Origin: Cryptomeria japonica
Lineage: Eukaryota > Streptophyta > Pinopsida > Cupressales > Cupressaceae
Direction of reading: 5' to 3'
Length of the DNA: 64,000 nucleotides
Assembly: GCF_030272615.1 (NCBI RefSeq)
Contig: NC_081412.1
Coordinates: 695,648,083 to 695,712,082 of the forward strand
Shown here piece by piece: positions 45,186-57,033 of the stretch. Numbering within the stretch: position 1 is the first letter of the stretch; each line of letters begins with the position of its first letter. Made by a program: the position numbers and the translations under genes. The notes under the pieces were generated by a model. The model saw nothing but the letters and a program-made list of their open reading frames with translations. It was not told the DNA's origin and made no database searches.

Positions 45186-46390
45186 ATTGCCATTATAGAT
45201 GAACTAATTATGTGTTGCATTGATGTTTTGTCATTGATGTCAACACTAGTTGTTATGGTTGGTTACCAGTAGATAGGTTTTGGTTACCAGTAGAAGATCA
45301 TGTGTTACCAGCAAAAGAGACTATCTGTTGGACACTTTCGGCATGTTTGGATCAATGGAGTATGCTTGATTTTATGTGTTACATGCTCCTGGAGCATGTT
45401 TTGGTCAGTTGGTGTTGACTTGGCGATTGGATATTATCATACACTCTTGTAAACCCTTACTGGCATTGGTTTAAGGTTTTACTGGTAGAGCTTTCACTGA
45501 GGAATCTTGACAAGATGTATAAGTGGTGTTGGTACAACTTTCAGGATGCTAAAGATGTTCTTTGATCATGCTTCAACTGCTTGAAGACATTGCTTTGGCG
45601 TGGTGGACCTAGAATAGGTCCAGTGCCTATCTAGGTTATGGACCAGTATCATGTTAACATGTACTCTACATGTTACCGGGATGTTTCGAGATGTTCTATG
45701 GATTGGTTAATTTTTTTTTTGTCTTAAGCTGACATGGCGTATCATTGTAATATGGATTTATGTAATGATTTTATTGTAATATCTTTTAGGTGGCTAAACT
45801 AATTGGTTTAGGCCTTAGGGTTGGTATAAAATAATGTAATATCTCATTGTAGATCATGGGAATTGGGAATAAGTGTTGTGGTCTTGAAATGAAATATCAT
45901 ATGAGAAGGAGATTTGGTCAATCATAGGTGATCTAATTGGGATTAAGGAAGAGGTTAAAGGCCTCCGGTGTTGAGCTTAACCCAGACTATAATCAGGCAT
46001 GGTAGATGCTATCTCTGGTAGTTCATTACTCTATATTGTTGTCCATTTATCTTGAGGTGGTTATAACCTCTCTGTAGTTAACGAGACTCTTTTGTAATGA
46101 GCAGTGCGCTCTAGACAGTGTGCCTTCCTGCATGTGCAGGCCCCTCATTGTATCACATACTATCTATAGAAGTATCATCTGACTATGGGTAGGCTTCCCA
46201 CTGTGGTTTTTCCCTTTCCAGGTTTTCCATGTACAAATCATGGTGTTATGTGGTATGGTTGCATTGCATTGATTATTTGTTTAATTGTTAAGTTGTATTT
46301 TTTACCAATATCTGTTCCTACCGATTAATTGATATAATCTGTTAACAACTGATTCACCCCCCTCTCAGTTGTTCATCAGTTATCCTAGCA
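45186..46390 (+). repeat. 5' LTR of CopE
   Basis: Aligns with 63310-64000 from attgccattatagatg. The first bases are damaged (the usual tgttggc is not intact). TATA-like ggtataaaataatg at 45823-45836. Ends ctcagttgttcatcagttatcctagca. Confidence 0.93.
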
Positions 46391-46392
46391 AT

Positions 46393-46403
46393 TGGTATCA
46401 GAG
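46393..46403 (+). promoter_or_regulatory. CopE primer binding site
   Basis: TGGTATCAGAG inside the 5' LTR, initiator Met tRNA type. Confidence 0.9.
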
Positions 46404-46448
46404 ATTTGGTCCTCTTTTGCAGAAGCTTAACCACTTGAGGTAGATCCT

Positions 46449-47113
46449 GTGGCAACTAATCCACTGACAACCATTTTTAGAAGAGAAATCCCTAAGCTTG
46501 ATGGAACAAATTATGGGTTATGGAAAATTCAAATGGAGACTCATCTTAGATGTCTTGCAAAGGATAATTGGGAGATCACTGAGAAAGGATACACACCTTA
46601 TGATCCGGCATCTGGAAATCTTGCTCCTATAGACCTGGACAAGAATATTGAAAATGATTGCAGAGCTAGAGAAGCCCTCTTGTGTGCACTTACTGATCAG
46701 CCGATCATGGGATTGAATAATAAATCATCAACAAAGATTGTGTGGGATAAATTTCAAACTCTAAATGAAGGTGATCCTACTATCAAAATTGATAAACTTG
46801 ATGGTTCCTGAGTAAGATATAAAAACTTGAAGATGGAAGATAATGAAAGAATTGTTGTGTTTATGGAAAGAGTAAATGATATTGTTATGAGAATTCAATG
46901 TTGTGGAGGATCTCTGAGTGAAGATGAGATAGTTTCCAAAGTCTTGAGAGCCCTTCCACCAGCTTACAAAATGAAGGCAACTGCAATTAATGAGTTGAGA
47001 ACAATGGAAAACACTTCAGTTAACAAAGACATTTTGATTGGGAAATTATCTACTTTTGAGCTTGAAGAATTTGGACCTTCTGGAGCTACAAAATCTGAAC
47101 CTGCATGCATCAT
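46449..47113 (+). pseudogene. CopE gag N-part
   Basis: gag beginning with GTGGCAACTAAT at 46449, where CopD has ATG, so the start codon was lost. Frame open to TGA 46809-46811, where Cop2 has the Trp codon of a FWVKY motif; it resumes 46812-47108 (RVNDIVMRIQCCGGSLSEDEIVSKVLRALPPAYKM). Cut at the atcat duplication by SoloC. Confidence 0.9.
47109..47113. repeat. SoloC target-site duplication, left
   Basis: atcat, identical to 59443-59447. Confidence 0.75.
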
Positions 47114-47641
47114 TGTGTGTGTGAAAAGTGGACCTGTATCTATATCTGGAATACACAACACTTCAATTAGATCATTAGATGCATGGTTAGTAAATCAATA
47201 ATCAATGAATAATAAACCATTACAAAGTGACCCATTGCCTTCTAGTAGATGCGAGTTTAGATTGCTTTTAGATTGCTAAGCTATCCAGTGACTAGACAAC
47301 ACCTAAATGAAGGATTTTTAAATCTATATGAGCTAAATGGATGCAAGATTTAAGCTAGATATGCAAGATTAATCTAACATGATTTAAGCAATAAATGAAT
47401 ATTTAAGCTAAATGATTTAAGCAATATGAAACAAACTATATGCAATATCTCAATGCAAATTCTCAATGAACCTACAGAAAAAAACAACATAATAACAATA
47501 TATTCTCCAGGATTTTTGAATGAGAGATGAGATCCTGAATTTATAGAAAATTCAGAAAGAAACCAATGGCTGAGATCAAATGATGATGAGTGGTCAAGAT
47601 TTTCCAAGAGGAAGCACAATCCAGGTGAATTGATGTGATTG

Positions 47642-47646
47642 GATGC
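47642..47646. repeat. GypB target-site duplication, left
   Basis: gatgc, identical to 58884-58888. Confidence 0.95.
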
Positions 47647-48426
47647 TGTAGACACCTAAAATTGTCTAGTCTAATTAAATAAATATTTTATTTATTTAAT
47701 TATCTAAGCCTAATTCTTCTATTAATTAAATAAATCCTTATTTATTTAATTAATTCATTTATTCTCTTCTAGCCTTATTTCTCATTTAAATAAATACATT
47801 TATTTATTTAAATTATCATTTTCCTAAATTGAATAAATATTCTTATTTATTTAATTGATCCCACTTCTTCTATTAATTAAATAAATCTTTATTTATTTAA
47901 TTAATTCATTAGCCTTTTCTACCTATGACACATGTCATTCATCTCTTAATTCATACACTACCTACCTCTTTCATTATTTTATTATTTCTTTTACCTACCC
48001 TCTAATCATAGCCGACCTCCTTTTACACCTCTCAATCTTATCCCTCCATTTCATATAGTGTCTTCTATATAAGGAGATGCTTCCTTCATTATCAAACCCT
48101 AATGACCTAATAAGCTAACTACTTGATCAATTGAATACACTATGATCCTACTTGCAACCACATTCCATTCTTTGTTGAGCTCTTGTGCACATAAAATCTG
48201 AGAGCAAATATATCAAGCAAGATCAATGGAGATAGGAAGAATGGAGATCAAAACCCTATTGGACATGTGATGGTATAATCTTTGTGATTTCATGTGATTT
48301 GCATTGTCTTAGGTAATCTTCATATGTTATGGTGGATCTTTGTTGATTGTTAGGCTAGTGTTTTGTGGTTGAATTCATTTAGCCTTTCAATATTGTTATT
48401 ATTGTTATCCATTTTCACCATATACA
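47647..48426 (+). repeat. 5' LTR of GypB
   Basis: TGTAGACACC...ATATACA. The first 250 bp hold four AT-rich palindromic blocks (aattaaataaat facing atttatttaatt). The TATA box ctatataagg at 48065-48074 probably marks the promoter. Confidence 0.97.
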
Positions 48427-48429
48427 TTT

Positions 48430-48446
48430 TGGCACGCCCGGTGGGA
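48430..48446 (+). promoter_or_regulatory. GypB primer binding site
   Basis: TGGCACGCCCGGTGGGA, three bases inside the LTR. The TGG start matches a tRNA CCA end; I cannot name the tRNA. GypA does not have this sequence at the same place. Confidence 0.7.
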
Positions 48447-48574
48447 CTCTTGTCCCTTTTGCATTTAACCTTTGGTTGCAGATTTTGTGTTTGAAGTTGC
48501 AGATCTAGCATTTCCGACAACATTTTCGACATTTTCGCATCTGCATACTTTCGGATCGCGTTTTTGATTTTCTG

Positions 48575-48800
48575 GCACGTCTGCGACATCTGGAATCGCG
48601 TCCGTGTTTTTGACAAAATTTTATTTTGTAGGTTTCCGAAAGGCGCGTCTGTGTTACTGAAATGTGTCTATGTCATTTTAATCTGCGTCTGAGTCTAGGA
48701 AGCACGTCTGTGGTTTTTATCAGTGTCTGTGATTCACAGAACCGCGTCTGTGTCACAGAGGCGCGTCTGTGTAGAGGGTAACCACGTCTGTGTTCACCAG
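48575..48800 (+). repeat. GypB leader repeat field 1 (cGCGTCTGTGT)
   Basis: About ten dispersed copies of (c/g)(a/c)CGTCTGTGT at irregular spacings of 15-25 bp. Same core as the GypA leader repeat. Confidence 0.85.
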
Positions 48801-49179
48801 TTTTGAAATTTCGCATTTTTCATTGATTCAGTTTTCGGATTTTGCATTTAGGGTTTCAGATCTGGTTTATTTTTGGACTAACATTTTCAGATCTAGCTAA
48901 CAAAATTGGTGCAGCTTGTTTGGGAAGCAAAATCGTTTGGTTGAAGGCCCCTACTTTCACAAAGTCTTTTGGGTTTTAAAATTTACCTGACTTGTAGGCA
49001 TGTAGGAAGGGGTGATTATTTCAAACAAATCCAAACTACTAACAACTCTTTGTTGCAGATCCTTGGTGAGGGTTTTTGGATTTTTATTGTGTGCCTTGTT
49101 TTCATAGACTAGCAAACACTTCAATTGGTGCACTAAAATTGAATCATTGTCTTTTGTATCTTGAGCAATAGGCTCTTTT

Positions 49180-49700
49180 TGTTTAATCTTTAGAGGGCCT
49201 ATCTTCCCGTGTGGTCATTAGGACTACTAGTGAGAAGAGAACGACCCAAGTGGTAGCGAGGAAAACCCACCTCATCTGAACCACTATAATCAAATGTATT
49301 CATGGTGAAAACTATGAATAACGTGTGTTGATTAGTTCATACCGACACTATGTGTCCCCATAAACCCGTTTGATCAAATTTATTTGATCAATTGTAGGGC
49401 GTAACCCCTATCGGCTGGGAGCCTTTTGTATTTACAGAGCTGAAAGTGCCGCATGTATGGCCACACGAGCGGATGCCCTTACTAGCACCTTTTTGTTTTA
49501 GAAGCCCAAATCCTTCTAGTTGTTGGGGCAGGAGGTCGGACCTCTGGTAGCGGCCCACACACATACGGTTCTTAGTAGAGATACAAAGTTCGCCATGGGG
49601 AGTTTTCATGGGGACTGATGCTTGGCTGACCTGAGAAGTGAGTGCCGAGGGTGGAGCCAGTGAGGTCAAGCATCTAAGTATCCACTCTGAATAGCATAGC
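49180..49700 (+). promoter_or_regulatory. GypB conserved leader block
   Basis: Shares ordered blocks with GypA 19665-19145 (minus): CTTTAGAGGGCCT, AAATCCTTCTAGTTG, GGGGACTGATGCTTGGCTG, AGAAGTGAGTGCC, GTCAAGCATCTA. See the GypA entry for the possible RNA role. Confidence 0.7.
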
Positions 49701-50018
49701 CTCGGGGGTAAAACCCCATGTGGGATCAACAACTATTGTCTTGGCCAGCCATAAGAATTGTGCTTGACTTATTTTAAACATTCAAAACATTCAAAACCAA
49801 ACAGCAAAACATTGTGTCTTTTGTGTTTTCAAGTGTATGCAAAACATTTTTTTACATCAAACAACACACTTTTCTTGGAGTCATTCTGAGTCTAAACACT
49901 TGCAAACATTGAGTCCTCATCAACATTGTGTCCTTTTGTCATGAAAAATAGTCAAACATTCAGATTTGGTCACAATCAACAACATCACAGATTGGAAAAA
50001 TTGCACAAAATTTGTAGA

Positions 50019-50372
50019 AACGCGTCTGTGTTGGGCATAATAGCGTCTGTGTTGTCTAGCCGCGTCTGTGAAGGATAGAATCGTGTCTGTGTTCCAATAG
50101 TCAACATTGCATTTGGCAAGCAAAAAAAAATCTTAGAAGCGCATCTGTGTTAAACAAAATCGCGTCTGTGTCAGGAAACCACGTCTGTGAAGTATACAGG
50201 CACGTCTGTGTCTAGAATTGAAAAACTGTTATAGTCCAGCAAACATAAACAAGAAAATCTCAGAAGCACATCTGTGTTAAACAGAGCCGCACTTGTGTCA
50301 GGAAATAGCGTATGTGAAGTATACAGGCACGTCTGTGTCCAGAATTGAAAAACTGTTACAGTCCAGCAAACA
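50019..50372 (+). repeat. GypB leader repeat field 2 with 128-bp tandem duplication
   Basis: About twelve copies of the GCGTCTGTGT core. From 50131 (tcttagaagc) a 128-bp unit with four cores is repeated at 50259 (tctcagaagc), at about 90% identity by eye. Confidence 0.85.
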
Positions 50373-50829
50373 ACACAGTCAGTTTCAGAATTCTTGAGCT
50401 TCCTAGGTCATCTCTCTAGGGTTTCATTTAGCGTTCAACCTGTCCTTGGGTCTCACAAAATCCATCATTGCTTTACACCTTACATTACATTCACATTTTT
50501 CTAAACTTGAGTCAAAAGGTCACTTGCTTGTCCTCATCATACTTTGTCAACACACTACATACAACAACACTTTGCTAAGTGGTCCCTCATCAAGGTTTCT
50601 TACCTTTGGGTCTCATTTGGTTTTACTTAGAGTCAAGGTCAACTTACCTCATCAAGAGAAACTATCCTCTCTTTGGAAGTCACACCTACTCTACTACATA
50701 CATACTTGGTCTTACACTTTGGACATTGCAAGTACACTTCAGACTCATTTACATTCCGTTCAACTCTTGGTCTTCCATACTCTTTCCATTTTTCATCTAG
50801 TCTCTCACATCTTGGTCAATACCTAGTTC

Positions 50830-53800
50830 ATGGTTGAAACCCATCTTCAAAAATCTAGGAGAGAAACTAAAGAGGCTCAAGAGTCTGCAAACATGAGTTC
50901 TTATGAGTATGACAATGATATCTTTTTCAATTCTGATCATATTACATTACCTGACATGGATGTCTATAGAAACATTCCAAATGTTGAGAACATGGACACT
51001 ATAAACAACAATGCTACACATAATGACAATGTGGACAACTTTTCAGTACATTCAGCAGATGTGGAAGAATCCATTATGAATCCCCATTTCAATCGATTGG
51101 TTGAGGAAATAATGAGGAGGGATAGACAATACTTCTTAAAAATGATGGCACAAAGTGGAGCCAAGATACCTCATGATTTTGACATGTCTCAAATAATGGA
51201 ACATAGACCTTTGCAACAACCTCACTCCAATATGGATCAAAGGAGACCTAATAGTGGAGGAAATAGAGGACCACATATGGTACCTGAATCACCATTAGCT
51301 TTGCTTCAAAAACCAGAGGTCCCACATACACATGGTCAAGCATCTGATACTCACCTTCGTAGGCCATTATGGAAGTCTTATGCAGAAAGATATGCTTAAT
51401 CACATACCCATGCTAAGGATCAACCACCAAAGCAATTGGATATTCAAAGGCATGCTCAAAATTTGGACACAAGGAAACCCCGTGTCAAATTTGGGGGCAA
51501 CACATTAGAACATGACATGCCTGTAGAATATGGTATACATGCACAAAATAGATATGGTGTTCCTCAACATGAATCTATACCAAGTGGTCCACATACACAG
51601 CATTACTACAGATCTCCTCCATATGAACATGTGTATGATCAATATCATCCATATATGCAAGATGCTCCTCCTCCAATTGGTACCTCAAGCATGGGGTATG
51701 GTCCAAGAAGTCAATCTCCAACTAAGAGAAATTTGGAGCAACAAATCAGGGACTTACAAAAGAAAATGGAGGACATAAATACATCGAAGCCAACATACAC
51801 AATGAGAGACATATGTCCTTATCCATTTGACAAAAGCATTCCAATGCCTCCATGTCCTACACACTTTGTGACGCCTAAGTTTGATAAGTATAGAGGAAAA
51901 GGGGATCCTAAGGCACACATAAGACAATTTTTCACAACTTGCATTGAGGTAGCAGCAGAAGAGACATATTTGATGAGATTATTCCCACAAAGCTTAGGTG
52001 ATCAAGCTATGGAATGGTTCTCCCAACTTCCACCTGGAATTAAGTCATGGGGTGACTTAGTAGAGGCATTTATTCAACATTTCTCCTACAACATAGAGAC
52101 AGACATATCAGTCACTACTTTGTGCAACACCAAGCAAAAAGAGGGAGAATCTTTTGCATCATTTTTACAAAGATGGAGAAATCTAGCCAGCAGATGCTCT
52201 TGTGAAATTCCACAAAAGCAAATGGTAGAAATGTTCACCCAAAACGTTAACAAAGAGATTGGCTATGATCTAAGGAAAGCTTGTTTGTCTACCATCAAGG
52301 ATGTCATAGAAAAAGGCTTAGTGACAGAAAAGGTCCTAATTGAACAAGGAATCATTAAAATATTCAAGGAAAACAAAGATGACTTTAAAGGCAAAGACAA
52401 GCCAAGATTTTGGAATAAAAACAAGAACACAGTCAATGATGGTGTTGTTGATGCCAACACAGTGCGACCCAAATTCATTTTTTCTGGATCAAGTTCTACA
52501 AACAATCAAGTGAATACTCAAACAACTTCTAGATCATGAAGGAAGTACACCCCATTGGGAGAACCACTTGAGTCAGTCTTCAAGAAGCTAGTGGCAAACA
52601 AGGTAATCACTATTCCAGATTTTCCTCCATATGAACCAAAGGTCAAACCAAATTGGTGGAATGATGATGAGTATTGTGAATTTCATAAGAGAAAGGGTCA
52701 TAAGATAGGAAATTGTCATCGATTGAAGAACATCATACAAGATCTCATTGATAGAGGTGATATTGAGATTGAGGGACACTCATCCAATCAAGAACATGAA
52801 ATGTTTAAGGAACCATTCCCAAAGCATGACAAGGAAAAAGCTAAAGCCACAGAGGATCAAACCAACTATACCAGAGCATCCTACAACTATGATTCAACTA
52901 TCAATCATATCTCGATGGACAATTATGTCTCTACCATTATCATCAAGGACAAAATGTCTGAGAATTCTACCCAGAGACCCAAGATTGTCCTAAAAGGTGT
53001 TGGATCTTCTTCTGAACCTACCTCTAAATGTAATGTTACAACCCGTCAAGGTAAAATCACTTTGCAAGGTGCTCCAGCCAAGAAAACTGCTTCTTCATCA
53101 ACCAAACCTGAGTATGACCTTGTAGAATAGTTAGGGAAGACACCTGTGCTCATCTTCATCCTTGAGCTCTTACGCATATCCCCCGCACATAAAGCTATTC
53201 TTGACAAAATCTTGAGAGACACTGCCGTTCCTACTGATCTGAACGTGGACCAGTTTCAAGCCATGGTGGGATACCTTTCCATTCCACACTCCCTTACATT
53301 CATAGAAGCCGATGATGCCTCCGTATGTCAGCCACATAATGCACCACTACACATCAAAGCCTTCATACACAAACATAGAATCAAATGAGTCCTGATAGAT
53401 GGAGGAGCAGGTCTGAACATTTGTACATTGAGCACTATTAAACAATTGGGATATTTTGATAAAGCTGTGAATTCTATAAACAAAATTACTATCAAAGCAT
53501 ATGATGATGAAGAGCATTCATCCAAGGGTACAGTCACCTTACCTCTCAGAGTTGGGCCAGTTACAAAGGATGTGGTTTGTCAAGTCCTAGACCTGGATCT
53601 CACATACAACATATTGCTAGGATGTCCTTGGATTCATAAGATGAGCACAGTACCATCTACATATCATCGATGTATCAAGTTTCCACACAATGGAGTTGAA
53701 GTGACCGTCAAAGCGGATCCAAATCCATTCATATATTGCAACAATCTGCAACCTCGATCAGAAATAACAATCCTAGTCAATCACCAAGCTATTCCTTCAT

Positions 53801-53970
53801 CAGCATATGTGGATCCAGAATCATTAAAAGCTTCAACATCAAAGCAAACAAAGCTAAAAGAAAATTTCAAGTTTAAAGACATGGGATGTGGTGAGTATAT
53901 CTTTCATGTTGATCAACTCCCACTATCTTCTATGGTATTCAGTCAACAGGAACAACCTACAAAGAATTAG
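50830..53970 (+). pseudogene. GypB gag and protease polyprotein
   Basis: One frame over 3.1 kb with four stops: TAA 51397 (CAA), TGA 52537 (CGA-like), TAG 53128 and TGA 53386 (CGA-like, before VLIDGGAGLNICT), all explainable by one base change. N-part 50830-51399 is acidic and Asn-rich. gag core 51880-52330 (YLMRLFPQSLGDQAMEWF, FIQHFSYNIE) is the Retrotrans_gag type. Zinc-like YCEFHKRKGHKIGNC at about 52672. Protease with DGGAG (about 53400) and LLGCPWIHKMSTVPSTYH after it, as in Tat/Ogre-type gypsy elements. No RT follows. Confidence 0.9.
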
Positions 53971-54931
53971 GTGTGAACCACCTAGCATTGTGGCTACTAA
54001 GTTTGAATGCAAATCTCCTCTAGTGGTGCAAGCATCTCTTGATATCAATAGTCTTAAGAGTGGTTCCAACAAAGAATCTATTGAGTGTATCGCCATCCCT
54101 TTTGATAACTCACATAGCTTTTCCATTTCATCCACTCATTCCATTTCCACTCCTCCCCTAGACTTGGATCAACAAGAATTACAAAAGCCCTTACTCATTA
54201 GGGATCAAAAATCAAGCTTTGAAAAGAAAAATCTAAAAGTCAATAATAAAGAAAAGTCCTTTAGTCTAAATGAAAATCAAAAGCTATTGGACTCTACAAA
54301 AATCAAAGTCAAGGATAAAAATCCTATGAAGCAAAAAGAGAAAGAGTTGATCTCTCCTAATATCAAAATAACTGGGGGCAAAAGTTCTAAAATTTCAAGT
54401 CAAAAAGCATACTTGTTGATCCTAAGTCTCCATCATGCTATCCTACTTTCACTTCTTTTCATAGTCATAAGCCTTCATCACTCATCTACTTGTTCCACAC
54501 ATCCTTTCCCTTCTGGTGATACATCATGGACCTTTAATGGAGCTTCCTTGAAGGACTTTGTTATCAAGGATGCCCAAACTTCTTTAGGTGACACGCATAC
54601 GGGCCCGTGTAGTCCACACACTAGTAATTCTATCTCAGTTCCTTCATCAAGGAAGACATTCAATCAAGCTACACATCATTCAGTCAAGGAACAATGCAAC
54701 TACAATCACAAGTTAAAGCCTCACACATTTGAGGTAGGTGACTTGGTTCTCAGAGAAAATCCCAAAAATCAGCAAGACAGAGAGAAGAAGGGCAAGTTCG
54801 AACCAAACTGGCTTGGTCCTTACATTATTACAGTAGCATATGGATCTGGTGCATATCAGCTCTCAACTACAGAAGGTGAACCTTTGGAGGATCCTATCAA
54901 TAGCATGCACCTTCACAGGTTCTACACATAG
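53888..54931 (+). pseudogene. GypB fused frame ending in integrase C-terminal domain
   Basis: After a frame change near 53940 a 347-codon frame starts with unrecognised Ser/Lys-rich sequence (to about 54690) and ends with the gypsy integrase C-terminal domain: YNHKLKPHTFEVGDLVLRE, KFEPNWLGPYIITVAYGSGAY, MHLHRFYT. RT, RNase H and the integrase catalytic core that should lie between protease and this domain are absent, which shows an internal deletion of several kb replaced by about 700 bp of other sequence. Confidence 0.88.
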
Positions 54932-56564
54932 CTCTTTGAAATATTCAAAAATTTCAAAAATACAAAAAAAAAAATTTTAAAACAAAAAAATCGTTACTTG
55001 GTGAAAACCTGGCAAACAGGCGCCTTGTGACACAAAAAACATTGAAAAATTGAAAAAAGTAAAGAGAAATAATTTCGTCCAATGGTGAAAACCACTTTGG
55101 TGGTACCCTGGGCAAGTACCATGGTGAAAACTAGGTCACCAGCACCATGCGTAGAGACATTGCTCTTCCCTCCTTCAGGATTCTCTTTCATCATTTCACT
55201 TTGCACACACTCACAACCTATTCGTTCATAATAAACTTACCCATTCCCATCATGGCTTGTTATTGATCTACCCAAGATTGGTTAGCCATTCATAATAAAC
55301 CTCCCTTTTCACCTCCCTTTCCATCCATAATAAATCAGATCCTATCTGTGGCTAAGGCAAAATCCTACATCTAGTAATGGGTGTGGAACTAAGAACATCA
55401 CATGTTTTGAGGAGTACAGTTTCTTCCATCTTTCTTCAGTTTATCCGCGCACAATCTGCAATAAAGCAACATTTGCATCACAGATCCGCAATAAAGTTTC
55501 ATCTTCTCCGCAATAAAGTATTAGTTTCATGGATTTAGTCAGTTTTAGATGAGACAAAAAAAACAATGGGCTTCAACAAATCAAATCTTTCAGCATACTC
55601 AGACAACATATGGTTCAGTGTTATCTATCCTTTTTGTGAAAGTAAACATTGTGACCACAATCAAATAAGACTTATACAAGTTACAAGAGACACTAAACTT
55701 GAGGACTACAGTGGATGTTGGTGTCGAGTCTTGGTGTTATTTTGATTTTATCTTTTGGTGACATGTCTTTTAGCTTTTCCAGGATGTCTCTGACTAGAGA
55801 TTCTATCTCCAGGATGTCTTTGACTAGAAAGGCGAGGATGGGGTATCGTCACCTATTTTTCTTTGTTGTCTGTGGATTGTCTCTTAGTAATGCTATGACT
55901 TGTCCAAGGATATGAGGACACTGTGAGTCTAGTGTGAACTGGGGCATTCCTTGTTTGTGACTATCTTATCTCCATGCAAACAGGTACAATGACTTTCTGG
56001 GTCGAACATATGCCTCGATTGTCATAACCTATTTTGCCATAATAAAGCTCAATGATGATAACGCACAAGAAGCTCTTTCACTTTCATATCTTCTATCTTT
56101 CATCCCCCCTTTCTTGATTGACTTCCATCGTCCTTCTCGAGTCCGCATAGCCTGCTATCACATGACTGAGTATAATGACATGCCAAAAACATTTGCATTT
56201 CATGTAGTTGCACCTACATTACCACATATAAGCATTTCATACATACATATAGATATCACAACTGCATCACATCCTGCACACAACACCTATTAGCACAATT
56301 TACATTTGCATTATCATATTCATCTGCATTACTTACATTCACATTTGCATCATGCATACACATATAAAACATAAACGAACAAAAAAAAAAATATTGCATT
56401 GCATCATATACATATTTGCATCCATATCATAAGCATCACATAAGAACATCTCATCACATAGGTACACATGCATATAGCTGCCACAAAGATGAATCATCTC
56501 ATATATATATATAAAGTGTCATGATACAATGATGTCAAAATCATATGGCTACAATCACCCGCAA
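54932..56564 (+). other. GypB 3' noncoding region
   Basis: 54996-55140 carries GGTGAAAACCTGGCAAACAGG and a second ...GGGCAAGTACCATGGTGAAAAC motif, shared with GypA 15110-15041 (minus). The rest includes a Cys/Ser-poor AT-rich region and cata-rich sequence (56190-56500). No supported gene. Confidence 0.6.
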
Positions 56565-57033
56565 GTGTCTACATCATTATACAAAATGGTACAAAACTGA
56601 TACAGAGGAACTCACTGATCACTCCTACCAACACTATTGGTAGTGCTACTCCTATCCATGTCATGGTATCCCATGCCACGTGTCCCACCCTCATCTCCAG
56701 TCTTGGATCCTAGAACACTCGTCTAAGGGCATCCCTGTCTCTGTCTTGATCGTACGGAATCAGCTCCCCATCAATCGGTATCCGCATAATCCTATATACA
56801 TCCTCCAGGGTGACTGTCATCTCACCCATCGGCAGATGAAATGTGCATGTTTCAGAGTGCCATCTCTCAGCCAGCGCAGTCAGCAAACTCATGTTTGCCT
56901 GAAACTTAGGCACATATAGAACATGTCTCAAACCCATCTCCTCGATGGCAGCTCTGTCCTCGAGTGACAACTCAGGTCGCAACCTCTGCATCGACGGGAA
57001 TCTCTCCCATGACTCTAGCATCGGCAAATACTT
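56565..57033 (-). pseudogene. GypB PMD gene, exon 2
   Basis: Minus strand, antisense to GypB. From KYLPMLESWERF through LRHVLYVPKFQANMSLLTALA, ERWHSETCTFHL and TVTLEDVYRIMRIPIDGEL to DALRRVF, then TAG at 56710-56712, after which the frame stays open with a W-D-T-M like the W-E-T-M of GypA until 56565. The AWG...LY half of the PMD is missing, so the gene is truncated. Exon 2 starts in phase 0 after CTGCAG. Confidence 0.8.

Larger units (their letters stand above)
48427..50829 (+). other. GypB 5' leader
   Basis: 2.4 kb, noncoding. Contains two GCGTCTGTGT repeat fields (48575-48800 and 50019-50340), a block conserved with GypA (49180-49700) and a 128-bp tandem duplication (50131-50258, 50259-50372). 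Short frames such as 50446-50826 show no recognised homology. Confidence 0.75.

Noticed and set aside
49388-49732. Minus-strand 114-codon frame in the GypB leader
   Set aside because: Overlaps the leader block shared with GypA, but the GypA copy does not keep the frame; conservation looks like RNA or DNA, not protein.
50446-50826. 126-codon frame with His/Leu/Ser in the GypB leader
   Set aside because: No recognised homology and lies in the untranslated leader just before gag; kept as noncoding.
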